Of a DNA stretch of 23,752 nt, positions 6,099 through 13,990 are shown one piece after another (position 1 is the stretch's first letter; each line of letters begins with the position of its first letter). The stretch is from positions 1 to 23,752 of the IMG/VR virus record IMGVR_UViG_3300013101_000098; one strand, given 5' to 3'. This DNA comes from a virus. The position numbers and the translations under genes were made by a program. Below the pieces are notes generated by a model, which worked only from the letters and a program-made list of their open reading frames with translations, searched no databases and was not told the origin of the DNA.

Positions 6099-7496
6099 TT
6101 AATCCATGCTCTTTAAGAGAGACCGCAATGCCGTTGCCTTATTGGCTGTGTCCGACGGAGCGTTGTTAGTGGGTGGTGCTGATGTTACTACACTCTTCTT
6201 CTTTAAGTTATCCATAATGTTCTTAGTCTGGGCTTCAACTGCGCCATCTGCATCTTCGTCTAAATCGCTAATTCTTAGTGTCTTTGGACTAAATGCCAGA
6301 TCTACCTTGGAACCCACACCTGCACTAGAACGTGTCTTCATAAACTGTATCTGGTATCTGCCTGCTTCTTTCATGGACATTGTTGTAAAAATACCAATAA
6401 CATTATCTGCTGTGTTTACTTTGGATATACCCCCTGCAATGTGACTTGGGTCAAATTCAATCTCTTCGTATGATCCTCTGTTAAGCTGTGATGCCGATAC
6501 CATTAGTGCATTAAGCTCAACTGCAACATTCCTCAGTTCCTCAGAGACATATTTGTCCTTAACAAACTGATCAGTTGGAGAAATACGTGTGTTCAGTGGC
6601 ATCATTAAATCTAAGTAGTCAACTAATATACCATCTACCTTTATACCACTTTGTATTTCATATTCTCTTACATATGCTCTAATATCGTTTGCTGTGCAGC
6701 CACTTGGCATCTGCTTTAAGCGAAGATTTCCTTTGTGCTTCTTCTTGTACGATACCACCTTCATTGCTACATCTTCGATGTTGCGCATCACCGATGTTGT
6801 GTCATATCCCGTGACCATAGCGTCTATTCTCATGCCCGTTAACTTCTCACTGAGCTCTAGGGTTATGTACACTATGTTCAGTCCAGCAGTTGCCCAGTTT
6901 ACGGCTAAATTCTGAAGGAATAAGCTCTTTCCTGCGCCACTCTGTCCAGCAAATATTGTTATCTCACCACGGTTGAAACCACCATACAATTTATGGTCAA
7001 CATCACGCCAGCCAGTTGATATCATGCCACTGTTATCACGAATGGCCTCGAGTCTTGTCAGTGGATCATGGAAATAATCTGTTCCTAGATCCTTAACCAA
7101 TCCGATCTGAACAGCTTCTTTAATCTTCTCTTCTACTTCACCGTAATTACCCTCTTCGAGTAAATCAGGAGAGCTAAGTATGGCTCGCTCAAGTGCACGG
7201 TGACGTGAGAATGTTTCAAATTCGTCAAGGAACCAGTTCTCGTGTTTTGCAACTTCCGCTGGCTCAATTAATTCTAACCGTTTCTTTGTCTCGATGTAAA
7301 TTTGATCAAGTGTTGGTAACACAGAATACTTAGCGGTGTATTCATTTATGTATCTTACTACATTACTATTCTGTGCGTTGTGAAATAGCTGGTGATCTAA
7401 TATCGATATGCACCTAACTAATAAATCTGTATCACTAACTAAAAACCTTATATAATATTCTTCTTTGTCATCGTCGTATGTTACTGTATCTGCCAT
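6099..7496 (-). CDS. 41: Replicative DNA helicase (T4 gp41-like, DnaB family)
   Basis: A 465-aa protein of the hexameric DnaB/gp41 family, which unwinds DNA 5' to 3' ahead of the replisome and works with primase. Walker A is G-Q-S-G-A-G-K-S at residues 184-191, followed by a Walker B-type I-L-V-D-Y-L-D-L-M and the S-A-S-Q-L-N-R motif of the RecA-like ATPase core. The N-terminal 150 residues form the helical domain expected in this family. Length matches T4 gp41 (475 aa). It lies just after primase gp61 (9 nt gap), as helicase and primase often do. An AAGGAG is present about 13 nt before the ATG. Confidence 0.95.
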   Translation of the reverse strand: MADTVTYDDDKEEYYIRFLVSDTDLLVRCISILDHQLFHNAQNSNVVRYINEYTAKYSVLPTLDQIYIETKKRLELIEPAEVAKHENWFLDEFETFSRHRALERAILSSPDLLEEGNYGEVEEKIKEAVQIGLVKDLGTDYFHDPLTRLEAIRDNSGMISTGWRDVDHKLYGGFNRGEITIFAGQSGAGKSLFLQNLAVNWATAGLNIVYITLELSEKLTGMRIDAMVTGYDTTSVMRNIEDVAMKVVSYKKKHKGNLRLKQMPSGCTANDIRAYVREYEIQSGIKVDGILVDYLDLMMPLNTRISPTDQFVKDKYVSEELRNVAVELNALMVSASQLNRGSYEEIEFDPSHIAGGISKVNTADNVIGIFTTMSMKEAGRYQIQFMKTRSSAGVGSKVDLAFSPKTLRISDLDEDADGAVEAQTKNIMDNLKKKSVVTSAPPTNNAPSDTANKATALRSLLKSMD

Positions 7497-7505
7497 CCGT
7501 GGTGT

Positions 7506-8537
7506 TTACTCCTTGTAATGTTTACTCATCTTCCATTTGAGTTCTATTGCTACTGGATTTTGTTCGTCTGATTCAATTATAGAATGCAAGGTTAACAATC
7601 GTCCGTATTTTTCTACTGCTTTGGCAGCGTCCTTTGTATCATCTCCCCATTTAGGAAAACATACGTGCCATCCTTCTTTCAGTGCTACATTAACTAACGG
7701 GGTTCCGTTTTTGTCTTTGTCAGGACAAACAATTACCGTCTTTCCTAGACTATTAATTATTTGTATCTGTTCTGCGTTTAGTGTGTTGCCACAAGTACTT
7801 ATACCGTCTATGAAGTATGCATCAAATATTCCTTCATTTAGTATAACATATTTACGGTCGAAATCGTACTGAGCATCTAAGTTGTAAATATAGTCCGAAG
7901 GCATGTAATTTAAATACTTAGGAACTTCCTTAGAAGGCGGGTCACCATAATATCGACCAGTATATCCTACTATTTTATTCTTGTAATAAAACGGAAGAAT
8001 TAATCGCTTATTAAATGTTCCTGCTTTCCCGGGTGTCCAGTACAAATTCTCAAAATCTGTAAATTTCCTTGCCGCTGCATACTCTACTACTTTAGCAAAC
8101 TCTACATCGCTGCACTCATTGTCAATCCACTCGGTGATCGGTAATGCACCATCGGGCAATGCCATGGGTTTCCAACTTCGTGTGACAATTCCCCTTATTT
8201 TTATCTCAGGGGATGCTTCTACTTTGTTCTGAACCTTAAATAATTCAAAGTTTATCTTTTTGATATCGTGCTGAGTAACACCAATCTCTCTAAGGAACGA
8301 TTCGAACTTTTTACTGAAGGTAGAACCCACAACAAACTTAGCATCAAATCCACAATTGAAACAATTAAGTGCAATGTTGCCTTCGGGTGTAAATAACACA
8401 CCGAATCGTTTGCGGCGATCAGCAGATTCACCACGAGTATGACACATCATGCAATCGCGGCGCATCCAACCTTTTGGTGATTTTTTAAGAGGTCCTAAGT
8501 TCTGAAGGATCAGGTCTTTGACAATATCTTCTATCAT
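7506..8537 (-). CDS. 61: DNA primase (T4 gp61-like)
   Basis: A 343-aa protein matching T4 gp61 in length (342 aa). The N-terminal zinc-binding region has C29-x2-C32 and C59-x2-C62. A TOPRIM-type core follows, with V-I-L-N-E-G-I-F-D-A (catalytic Glu) and V-I-V-C-P-D-K-D-K (Asp-x-Asp). Primase makes RNA primers for lagging-strand synthesis with helicase gp41, encoded next. The ATG at 8537 is preceded by a strong sigma70-like promoter so close that the expected transcript start lies only about 6 nt upstream. Confidence 0.94.
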   Translation of the reverse strand: MIEDIVKDLILQNLGPLKKSPKGWMRRDCMMCHTRGESADRRKRFGVLFTPEGNIALNCFNCGFDAKFVVGSTFSKKFESFLREIGVTQHDIKKINFELFKVQNKVEASPEIKIRGIVTRSWKPMALPDGALPITEWIDNECSDVEFAKVVEYAAARKFTDFENLYWTPGKAGTFNKRLILPFYYKNKIVGYTGRYYGDPPSKEVPKYLNYMPSDYIYNLDAQYDFDRKYVILNEGIFDAYFIDGISTCGNTLNAEQIQIINSLGKTVIVCPDKDKNGTPLVNVALKEGWHVCFPKWGDDTKDAAKAVEKYGRLLTLHSIIESDEQNPVAIELKWKMSKHYKE

Positions 8538-8549
8538 AATTATACCTCA

Positions 8550-8578
8550 AGTATAACATAATAGACATTTACTGTCAA
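8550..8578 (-). promoter_or_regulatory. Sigma70-like promoter for primase/helicase
   Basis: Minus-strand TTGACA (8573-8578), 17 bp, TATACT (8550-8555). The -35 contains the TGA stop of the upstream structural gene. Predicted start of transcription is near 8543, leaving a leader of about 6 nt before the ATG at 8537. Confidence 0.75.
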
Positions 8579-9465
8579 GATCGAACGAGTATCTTTTCTA
8601 TCTTGCCTGGCTCGGTAACGAGGTGACTTGGAGTGTATCTAAACTTAATAAACATAATATTAGCAGCAAAGGTAAATGCTTCCGTGCCGTAGAAGTCCAC
8701 AAACTCTAATACATCTGTTCCAGGGGCCACTTGTATGCGGAACCAACCATGGTCGTTCGGATATGGTTCGGGTGACACATCCAGGGTACCTAAAACTTCC
8801 AATGTTCCTGTGAACTTGTCGTCCTCTAATGCCATTACTGAAAAACTGTGAGTACTGTTTGTGTGATTCTGTACTCTGGCTCCGGGGATTGCCGAACTAT
8901 ATAACTGATCAATAACAGGACCATTGCCTTGCCATAGTAACTTAGTAAATGTCCAGTCGTCTGCTGTTATCTCATATGTAGGCTTCGGTACACGCTCTGC
9001 CTGTGGTGTAATTTCCAACGAAGCAACAATGTTACTTGCATAATCAGTAAAAAACGGAGTAGTCACGGACTCGCCGACTGTCTGGTTATGTATAAACGGA
9101 CGTTGTCCTACTATAACCAAATCGTATAATCCGTGTGCAAGGTTAGTAATGTCGCCTTCGTTTAAATCCAACGACACCATGCCCTTCGCACCACTTGTAG
9201 TACATAGTTTTTCTAGGACAAGTTCACGGTTTTCTACATTAAAGATTCTTGCATACAAATTATAGGTGCACACATTAACGGGAGTACGGTCTGGATCAAA
9301 TACACGAAATTTAATGGAGTTATCGACCCCTTTATGAATTAGTATGTTGCGTTTATTCATTGGCGAATTGTCCGTATCAAAACACGTTATCGTGTTGTCG
9401 TTAATCAGTAACCGTCTAACATCATCATATAGAAACAGTTCGTGTAATGAGTTATAAGTATGCAT
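8575..9465 (-). CDS. Putative virion structural protein
   Basis: A 296-aa protein with beta-rich composition. A segment N-S-I-K-F-R-V-F-D-P-D-R-T-P-V-N near residue 50 and a L-N-E-G-D-I-T-N-L-A-H-G-L-Y-D-L-V-I-V block near residue 105 resemble structural proteins of marine T4-like phages with an Ig-like or baseplate/tail-type fold. The C-terminal part has alternating strand-like stretches. It is preceded by a late-type element 32 nt before the ATG and sits alone among replication genes, consistent with separate late expression. The exact place in the virion is unknown. Confidence 0.7.
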   Translation of the reverse strand: MHTYNSLHELFLYDDVRRLLINDNTITCFDTDNSPMNKRNILIHKGVDNSIKFRVFDPDRTPVNVCTYNLYARIFNVENRELVLEKLCTTSGAKGMVSLDLNEGDITNLAHGLYDLVIVGQRPFIHNQTVGESVTTPFFTDYASNIVASLEITPQAERVPKPTYEITADDWTFTKLLWQGNGPVIDQLYSSAIPGARVQNHTNSTHSFSVMALEDDKFTGTLEVLGTLDVSPEPYPNDHGWFRIQVAPGTDVLEFVDFYGTEAFTFAANIMFIKFRYTPSHLVTEPGKIEKILVRS

Positions 9466-9496
9466 TATTTATCATTATTCCTGTTGATTTTTAAGT

Positions 9497-9503
9497 ATTT
9501 ATC
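9497..9503 (-). promoter_or_regulatory. T4-late-like promoter element GATAAATACTT
   Basis: Minus-strand GAATTGATAAATACTT lies 32 nt before the ATG at 9465. A second copy of the core (GATAAAT, 9467-9473) runs into that ATG and is too close to be its promoter under T4 rules. Confidence 0.6.
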
Positions 9504-9532
9504 AATTCTTTTCCATTCAATCATTTATATTA

Positions 9533-9541
9533 TATAAATAC
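9533..9541 (+). promoter_or_regulatory. Consensus T4 late promoter TATAAATAC on the plus strand
   Basis: This site carries the exact T4 late core TATAAATA (9533-9540), followed by C and then the ATG at 9548. T4 late transcripts begin a few bases past the core, so the mRNA would start at or next to the start codon. Confidence 0.65.
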
Positions 9542-9547
9542 ATTATA

Positions 9548-9916
9548 ATGGAATTAAATGACATACAAGAAAATTTTCCTTTTTTAAGTTGTGTTCGTTG
9601 TCAGGATAACGAATACATCGGAATCATTCAGAACCACGATGACAAGATCATGAGCTTTTATGATTTCGATGTAATTAACTCAAGTAAGGAAAAACAGCAA
9701 TTCTTAAAGTATGGTGATACGTGGTGGTGGGAAAGTAACAGATTATTACCCATTAATGTATTTTTAACAGGAAAGATGAGACCATACCGGTATTGTCTAA
9801 AAACAGTTGCAATGAAAGATGTCACTGTTGAGTTTGGGCCTATTACAAGTTTGAATAACCTGATAAAGAAGCGCATTAAAAAACGACAAATACAACTTAT
9901 TAAGAAAGTTACTTAG
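9548..9916 (+). CDS. Conserved-type hypothetical protein, the only plus-strand gene
   Basis: A 122-aa protein, MELNDIQENF onward. A central G-D-T-W-W-W-E-S-N-R followed by L-P-I-N-V-F-L is distinctive and recalls a small protein seen in other marine T4-like phages. The C-terminus is strongly basic (K-K-R-I-K-K-R). It is transcribed against all neighbours: it diverges from the structural gene at 8575-9465 and converges on the DnaE-like gene, whose stop it overlaps by 8 nt. No ribosome-binding site is seen before the ATG; the late promoter core ends 7 nt upstream. The stop codon is TAG. Function unknown. Confidence 0.75.
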   Translation: MELNDIQENFPFLSCVRCQDNEYIGIIQNHDDKIMSFYDFDVINSSKEKQQFLKYGDTWWWESNRLLPINVFLTGKMRPYRYCLKTVAMKDVTVEFGPITSLNNLIKKRIKKRQIQLIKKVT

Positions 9917-10487
9917 ACGCTTGTTCAGTTAATAAGTTTAATTGTACCACAATTGCCATCGCATATGAAATTGCGTGACCACGTTTAAATACGTATGAGC
10001 CGTCTCCGGCTTTTAACCACACTTCTCTCTTTATTTTATCCCACGGTTCGTCCCATAGATACTTCTTCGATGGACGGATCAGGGCCAATACCATAGCTAA
10101 TTCTTCAACTGACTTGGGTCGTAACTTATTCACCAAATTAAAGTACGAATTAATATGAAACAATTCCTCAACAATACCACGAGATTCCAATAACGTCCAA
10201 TCGGGTTCTTTCATTAAATGTACAAGGTGTGCTTCATCTTGGACTTCTTCGTATAGGCTCACATTAAGCATGTCGACTTTGAAATATCCGATATCCTGTG
10301 CTGTCTTATAATCAATGTTGGCCTGGTTGGTAAATGGATCTTTGGGGATATCTTGAAAATACACGCCGGTGTTATGTTTCTCAGTTTTATGTATACGAGC
10401 TATTGTGCCGGCTGCATGTTGCAATCCGCTTAGAACAAGATCTCTGTCGGCGAAGTCGATGTCTACGTCAAAGTCAATTTTACTCAT
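9909..10487 (-). CDS. Mini-DnaE: collapsed bacterial DNA polymerase III alpha-like core
   Basis: At 192 aa it is about one sixth of E. coli DnaE (1160 aa), yet it keeps DnaE landmarks in order: D-V-D-I-D-F at residues 7-12 (compare P-D-F-D-V-D-F, which holds catalytic Asp401 and Asp403), K-H-N-T-G-V at 37-42 (compare K-H-A-G-G-V), F-K-V-D-M-L at 69-74 (compare V-K-F-D-F-L with Asp555), F-H-I-N-S at 110-114 with P124 and A-L-I-R-P at 135-139 (compare F-Q-L-E-S ... A-L-F-R-P), and F-K-R-G-H-A-I-S-Y-A at 167-176 (compare F-N-K-S-H-S-A-A-Y-A). The PHP, thumb, OB and tau-binding regions are absent. Similar short proteins appear to occur in other marine T4-like phages as hypotheticals. Whether it is catalytic is open. 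It overlaps the zinc-finger gene upstream (ATGA). Confidence 0.72.
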   Translation of the reverse strand: MSKIDFDVDIDFADRDLVLSGLQHAAGTIARIHKTEKHNTGVYFQDIPKDPFTNQANIDYKTAQDIGYFKVDMLNVSLYEEVQDEAHLVHLMKEPDWTLLESRGIVEELFHINSYFNLVNKLRPKSVEELAMVLALIRPSKKYLWDEPWDKIKREVWLKAGDGSYVFKRGHAISYAMAIVVQLNLLTEQASK

Positions 10488-11155
10488 AATCCTGCTGCCT
10501 CTAATGCACCTGCTATAAACTCCTTATCTTCGGCATTTTTCATTATACGGGCTTTCCATACACCAGGATTAATTATTGTTTCTATCATTGCATATTGTTC
10601 GTCATTGAACTTATCCCACATCGTGTCTGCGCTTGCTGACAAATACAAGACCCATGGACTTACCTTCCCCGTCTTTATGAAATATGCTGCTTCCGATGGT
10701 GTTGCTAATCTAAAGAAATCACTATATGCACAATCATTGTCTGTGCCCCATTTATTTAAAAATATAATGGTGCGCTCCAGTGCTCTGTCGGGCGGCTCTC
10801 TACGCATATAATCTTCAAGGTATGTTTCATATACATAATCCTTCGACCAGTCATTTAACTTAACACCATTCTTTATCACAAAATCAACAAAGTCATTGCA
10901 ATTAATCGGATCTAATTCTACTAGGTGTCTTCCGAATTTTACAAATGCAATGTAGTATTTGCTATCTATAAAATCATCAAATGTTTTTACTTTTTTAGAA
11001 TTTGTAGTGAGTTCGTAAAAGCGTTGGAACACACGAAACCCCATCCTGGAACCAACAGAATCTTTATCTGTCACTCGCCTCTTTTTCGGACACATGTGAC
11101 TAGACAAGGTAGATTCTTTTCTGAAATCTTTACTACAATATTTACAAACCGGCAT
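10484..11155 (-). CDS. C2HC zinc-finger protein of marine T4-like phages
   Basis: A 223-aa protein that opens with C4-x2-C7-x12-H20-x-C22 followed by K-K-R-R, a compact zinc-finger and basic patch suited to nucleic-acid binding. The remaining 195 residues are mostly helical and contain a Y-Y-I-A-F-V-K-F-G-R segment. The family appears conserved among marine T4-like phages near replication genes, with no assigned function. It lies between gp62 (6-nt gap) and the DnaE-like gene (ATGA overlap), so a replication role is likely by context. Confidence 0.78.
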   Translation of the reverse strand: MPVCKYCSKDFRKESTLSSHMCPKKRRVTDKDSVGSRMGFRVFQRFYELTTNSKKVKTFDDFIDSKYYIAFVKFGRHLVELDPINCNDFVDFVIKNGVKLNDWSKDYVYETYLEDYMRREPPDRALERTIIFLNKWGTDNDCAYSDFFRLATPSEAAYFIKTGKVSPWVLYLSASADTMWDKFNDEQYAMIETIINPGVWKARIMKNAEDKEFIAGALEAAGL

Positions 11156-11161
11156 GTTACG

Positions 11162-11620
11162 TCACTTAGTAATGTCTTTTATTTCTTTGTTGGTATATCC
11201 TGCATCTCTAAAAAGATCTTTAATTTCATCCTTTGTGTGAATTGACTCCAACAGCTCTAATTCATCATGCTTCATGGCCGGATACAATTTACTAAACTCT
11301 TCCTGTATTTTATTCTTGCCTTTTTTCTTGCCGGGCCTTATCCACGGATGAAACTGCTTGGAGCCTGCTCCTATTACAGCAAGTATTTTCCATTGCAACT
11401 CGGGATGATTATATAATGCACTAAAATCTACATTCACGAAACCATTGACCATCAACAAATAATGCTCTGCCATTCTGCCATTTGCAGAACTCGCATATCT
11501 CATTGCCAACCAAGGGCTAAACACCTTTTGTTGTTCTGCATCGAGGTTACTATAGAAGTTCAGGTCATTACAATCAATTGCTGCCAGCATTTCCTTTAAA
11601 GGAACCGTTGCTTTCTTCAT
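11162..11620 (-). CDS. 62: Sliding-clamp loader small subunit (T4 gp62-like)
   Basis: A 152-aa protein that fits the gp62 family of marine T4-like phages: F-Y-S-N-L near residue 22, F-S-P-W-L-A-M-R-Y-A-S-S around residues 34-45, H-Y-L-L-M-V-N, H-P-E-L-Q-W, a basic K-K-K-G-K-N-K linker, and L-Y-P-A-M-K-H-D-E-L-E-L-L near the end. In T4, gp62 joins gp44 to load the gp45 clamp. The gp44 and gp45 genes are not in the window. The ATG overlaps the preceding stop (ATGA). Confidence 0.85.
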   Translation of the reverse strand: MKKATVPLKEMLAAIDCNDLNFYSNLDAEQQKVFSPWLAMRYASSANGRMAEHYLLMVNGFVNVDFSALYNHPELQWKILAVIGAGSKQFHPWIRPGKKKGKNKIQEEFSKLYPAMKHDELELLESIHTKDEIKDLFRDAGYTNKEIKDITK

Positions 11621-12111
11621 CCTAGTAAATCTTCGAGGCCCAGGTTATCTGGAATTTTGTTTTTCTCTTTTACAAACAGTGCACATGGTGGTGATTCCGA
11701 ATTATCTAAGGGAACAACTAACAATGTTCCGTGTCGTAGCTTGGGGAAAAACCACTTTACATCTGCATACACATTAACTATGTTAACTTCGTGTGGTTGT
11801 GGTACCATGTGGTTCAGAGGGTTATATACCATTGTACTAAATCCCCTATCATTTAAACTAGTAAGGGGCATTGTTTCCAACGCTGTATAATCTTCGTCAC
11901 ACACAACAATAGACCAGTCTAATGGCATTTGTACTGTATACTCTCCTAACTGAATTACTATCGCAGGAGCATAAAATGATTCTAAAAAGATTAAGGGTAT
12001 AAAGAAATAATCCATGTATGTAGGATCGGTTGTATCGAACACACAGTATCGCACATCCTCTACTTCGTCTGGAATACGGTCAAGATTGTATGCCCGGTTT
12101 TCATTTGTCAA
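11617..12111 (-). CDS. Conserved marine T4-like phage protein of unknown function
   Basis: A protein of about 164 aa if it starts at the TTG at 12111 (L-T-N-E-N-R-A-Y-N). No in-frame ATG exists between the upstream stop and this point; an ORF extended to 12240 would cover its own promoter. TTGGAG lies about 14 nt upstream of this TTG, so an ATC start nearer the site (12120) is a rival. Strongly patterned segments include R-Y-C-V-F-D-T-T-D-P, F-F-I-P-L-I-F-L-E-S-F-Y-A-P, M-P-L-D-W-S-I-V-V-C-D and L-T-S-L-N-D-R-G-F. It resembles a protein common in marine T4-like phages with no assigned role. It has its own strong promoter and overlaps gp62 by ATGA, so the two are probably co-expressed. Confidence 0.75.
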   Translation of the reverse strand: MTNENRAYNLDRIPDEVEDVRYCVFDTTDPTYMDYFFIPLIFLESFYAPAIVIQLGEYTVQMPLDWSIVVCDEDYTALETMPLTSLNDRGFSTMVYNPLNHMVPQPHEVNIVNVYADVKWFFPKLRHGTLLVVPLDNSESPPCALFVKEKNKIPDNLGLEDLLG

Positions 12112-12136
12112 GATTAAGATGATGTATCTCCAATTA

Positions 12137-12478
12137 TTATAATATTTCGTCAGTATAACACGTTTGTGACAACATGTCAAGTGATGGATTGTGTTCGTAC
12201 CCGAAGAACCTGTTTTGAACATTATAATTAATGTGATCAAGTAATGTCTTTCCGGTTGTTATCTTAACAAAGGACTCTGCTTCACCATACACAAAATCCA
12301 TAACAACTCTCACGTTAGTAGTGTGATACATATCGTTTGTATCATAGCAGTTAAGGTAAAAATCTACCCTGGGCAGTAGATACATCAGGAAAGCCTCAAC
12401 ATTACCGATATCATGTGGCATTACTGATGTTAACAGCACCTTAGGTGTCTCTATGTCTTCCTCTTTGTCTATTCTCAT
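12137..12478 (-). CDS. Hypothetical protein downstream of uvsW
   Basis: A 113-aa protein, MRIDKEEDIE onward, with alternating strand- and helix-like segments (V-D-F-Y-L-N-C-Y-D-T, R-V-V-M-D-F-V-Y-G). The ATG overlaps the uvsW stop (ATGA), so translation is coupled to the helicase. Its 3' end carries the promoter of the next gene. No motif or family recognised. Confidence 0.72.
   Translation of the reverse strand: MRIDKEEDIETPKVLLTSVMPHDIGNVEAFLMYLLPRVDFYLNCYDTNDMYHTTNVRVVMDFVYGEAESFVKITTGKTLLDHINYNVQNRFFGYEHNPSLDMLSQTCYTDEIL
12152..12180 (-). promoter_or_regulatory. Sigma70-like promoter for the 11617-12111 gene and gp62
   Basis: Minus-strand TTGACA (12175-12180), 17 bp, TATACT (12152-12157). 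The -35 overlaps a 5-bp inverted repeat (TGACA-TGT-TGTCA). Predicted transcript start is near 12145, about 34 nt before the TTG start. It lies in the 3' end of the 12137-12478 gene. Confidence 0.75.
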
Positions 12479-13911
12479 ATATAATCCATTTTTGTAATGT
12501 TAAATTTATATCCAACTTCTCTATAAAATTTCTTGCGCTTAGTCAGGTGCCGTTTGGAATATTTGCAGGTGGATGTGATGTCAAACACATTTACAAAATC
12601 CTTATCCTCGGCAACCCTTAGTCCACGGCCAATCGACTGTATCACTCTCACAAAACTCTTGCCGGGTTCGAACAAGGCCAGGTTAAAAATTCGAGGAATA
12701 TTAATTCCAGTTGATGCAACACCATATGTTGCAATAACTAATTTATTGTCCTCTGTCTGAATTGATTTATACTCGGTTTTACGTTCGGTTGCCTTTACTC
12801 TTCCTGAGATAAACGTGCCGCCTGTTATTGCAGCGAGCATTTCTCCTGTCTGCACACGATCAACGAGTATAAGTGTGTTACCATCGGCAACCATATCACC
12901 TAACAACGAAGCAATAAATTCCACGCGCTCTTTGTTTGTTGTAAGCCATTTTAATTCTGATTGATAACTGTCAAATCCCCCAGGATCCTTTAACTGATAC
13001 ACACTAACATGACAATTGGATAGGTGCCCGGCTTCTTGTAAATCTACAGCCCTAATCTCTCCTGTGGTAGGACCAATACATGCCGTTACACTTACTCGCT
13101 CGTGTTCTTCTTCCGGTAATGTTCCTGTCAGTCCCCATCGTAATGCACAACTAGCAAACGGACCTGACAATAGTTTACGAAGAACATCTGCTTTTGCTTT
13201 GTGTACTTCATCTACTATCACACAGACAACACCATCAAGAAATCTCTCAATGGTTCCGTCTTTCATCTTGTTCATAACCTCAAGACTTTGCCATGTACAA
13301 ATGGTGTGCATCTTGCCTATCTCTTTTTTGTCACCATAATAAACACCTACATCTAAATTGAAGTTAATGTAGTCTTCTTCGGTCTGGGTAACAAGGTCTT
13401 TTGTCGGAACAATCACTATTGTACGACCGTATGGTTCAACACGGTGTGATAATATAGCTGTTACAATTGTCTTGCCGCCTGCGGTGGGACAAATACTAAG
13501 AGATTGTGGGTTGGAAAAATAACTATTGACAAGTTCTACCTGATAGTCTCGTAACTCGATTGATTCTCCGGCTTTGGTGTGGCCTTCGGGCCATTTCAGG
13601 TGCGAATAGCTATCTTTATTCACTTCTTCAAATTCATAGACGTGCTGTATTCGTTTGTCGTCTAACGAAATACTGTATCCAGCATCTGTGATAATAGGAA
13701 GGAGTTTATCAAGAAGATTGATATAGGTGCGACCACCTATATCACAGAAATTCATCATTCCGTTCCATCTTCCCAATTTAAATGCAGGAGTGTGTCTTGC
13801 ATAAGGCAAGAAATATTCTAATTCCTTTACTAACTTTCTACGGATCATCGGATCTAGTCCATTTATCCGTACGTTCACTTCATCTTTTATGTCAATTACA
13901 CACTCTTTCAT
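12475..13911 (-). CDS. uvsW: UvsW-like superfamily 2 helicase
   Basis: A 478-aa SF2 helicase close in length to T4 UvsW (about 500 aa). Motifs in order: the Q-like L-R-D-Y-Q before motif I, motif I P-T-A-G-G-K-T near residue 141, motif II D-E-V-H, motif III G-L-T-G-T-L, and a motif VI region Q-S-I-G-R-G-L-R. An N-terminal region of about 110 residues precedes the helicase core, as in UvsW. UvsW unwinds R-loops and recombination intermediates and helps switch T4 from origin- to recombination-dependent replication. AAAGG lies 6 nt before the ATG. It is separated from the gene upstream by 79 nt containing a hairpin and an AT-rich stretch. Confidence 0.93.
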   Translation of the reverse strand: MKECVIDIKDEVNVRINGLDPMIRRKLVKELEYFLPYARHTPAFKLGRWNGMMNFCDIGGRTYINLLDKLLPIITDAGYSISLDDKRIQHVYEFEEVNKDSYSHLKWPEGHTKAGESIELRDYQVELVNSYFSNPQSLSICPTAGGKTIVTAILSHRVEPYGRTIVIVPTKDLVTQTEEDYINFNLDVGVYYGDKKEIGKMHTICTWQSLEVMNKMKDGTIERFLDGVVCVIVDEVHKAKADVLRKLLSGPFASCALRWGLTGTLPEEEHERVSVTACIGPTTGEIRAVDLQEAGHLSNCHVSVYQLKDPGGFDSYQSELKWLTTNKERVEFIASLLGDMVADGNTLILVDRVQTGEMLAAITGGTFISGRVKATERKTEYKSIQTEDNKLVIATYGVASTGINIPRIFNLALFEPGKSFVRVIQSIGRGLRVAEDKDFVNVFDITSTCKYSKRHLTKRKKFYREVGYKFNITKMDYI

Positions 13912-13938
13912 TTGTAACCTTTATTATTATATTATATC

Positions 13939-13973
13939 AAGATAAATCTCCTCTATGTGACGAGAATTATCTT
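13939..13973 (-). repeat. Inverted repeat in the uvsW leader
   Basis: AAGATAA (minus strand from 13973) pairs with TTATCTT (to 13939) across a 21-nt spacer that can form a further TCTC/GAGA or CTC/GAG pairing. An AT-rich TATAATATAATAATAA follows, just before the uvsW ribosome-binding site. It could be an mRNA leader hairpin or processing site; it is not a clear terminator. Confidence 0.35.
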
Positions 13974-13990
13974 CGGTCATCGAGGTGCAA

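Noticed and set aside
12112-12240. N-terminal extension of the 11617-12111 gene up to an ATG at 12240
   Set aside because: It would overlap the whole 3' end of the preceding gene and cover the promoter at 12152-12180; the extra residues have no similarity to the patterned body of the protein.
13861-13867. GATAAAT late-type core on the minus strand
   Set aside because: It lies within the uvsW coding region with no gene start downstream in a sensible range.
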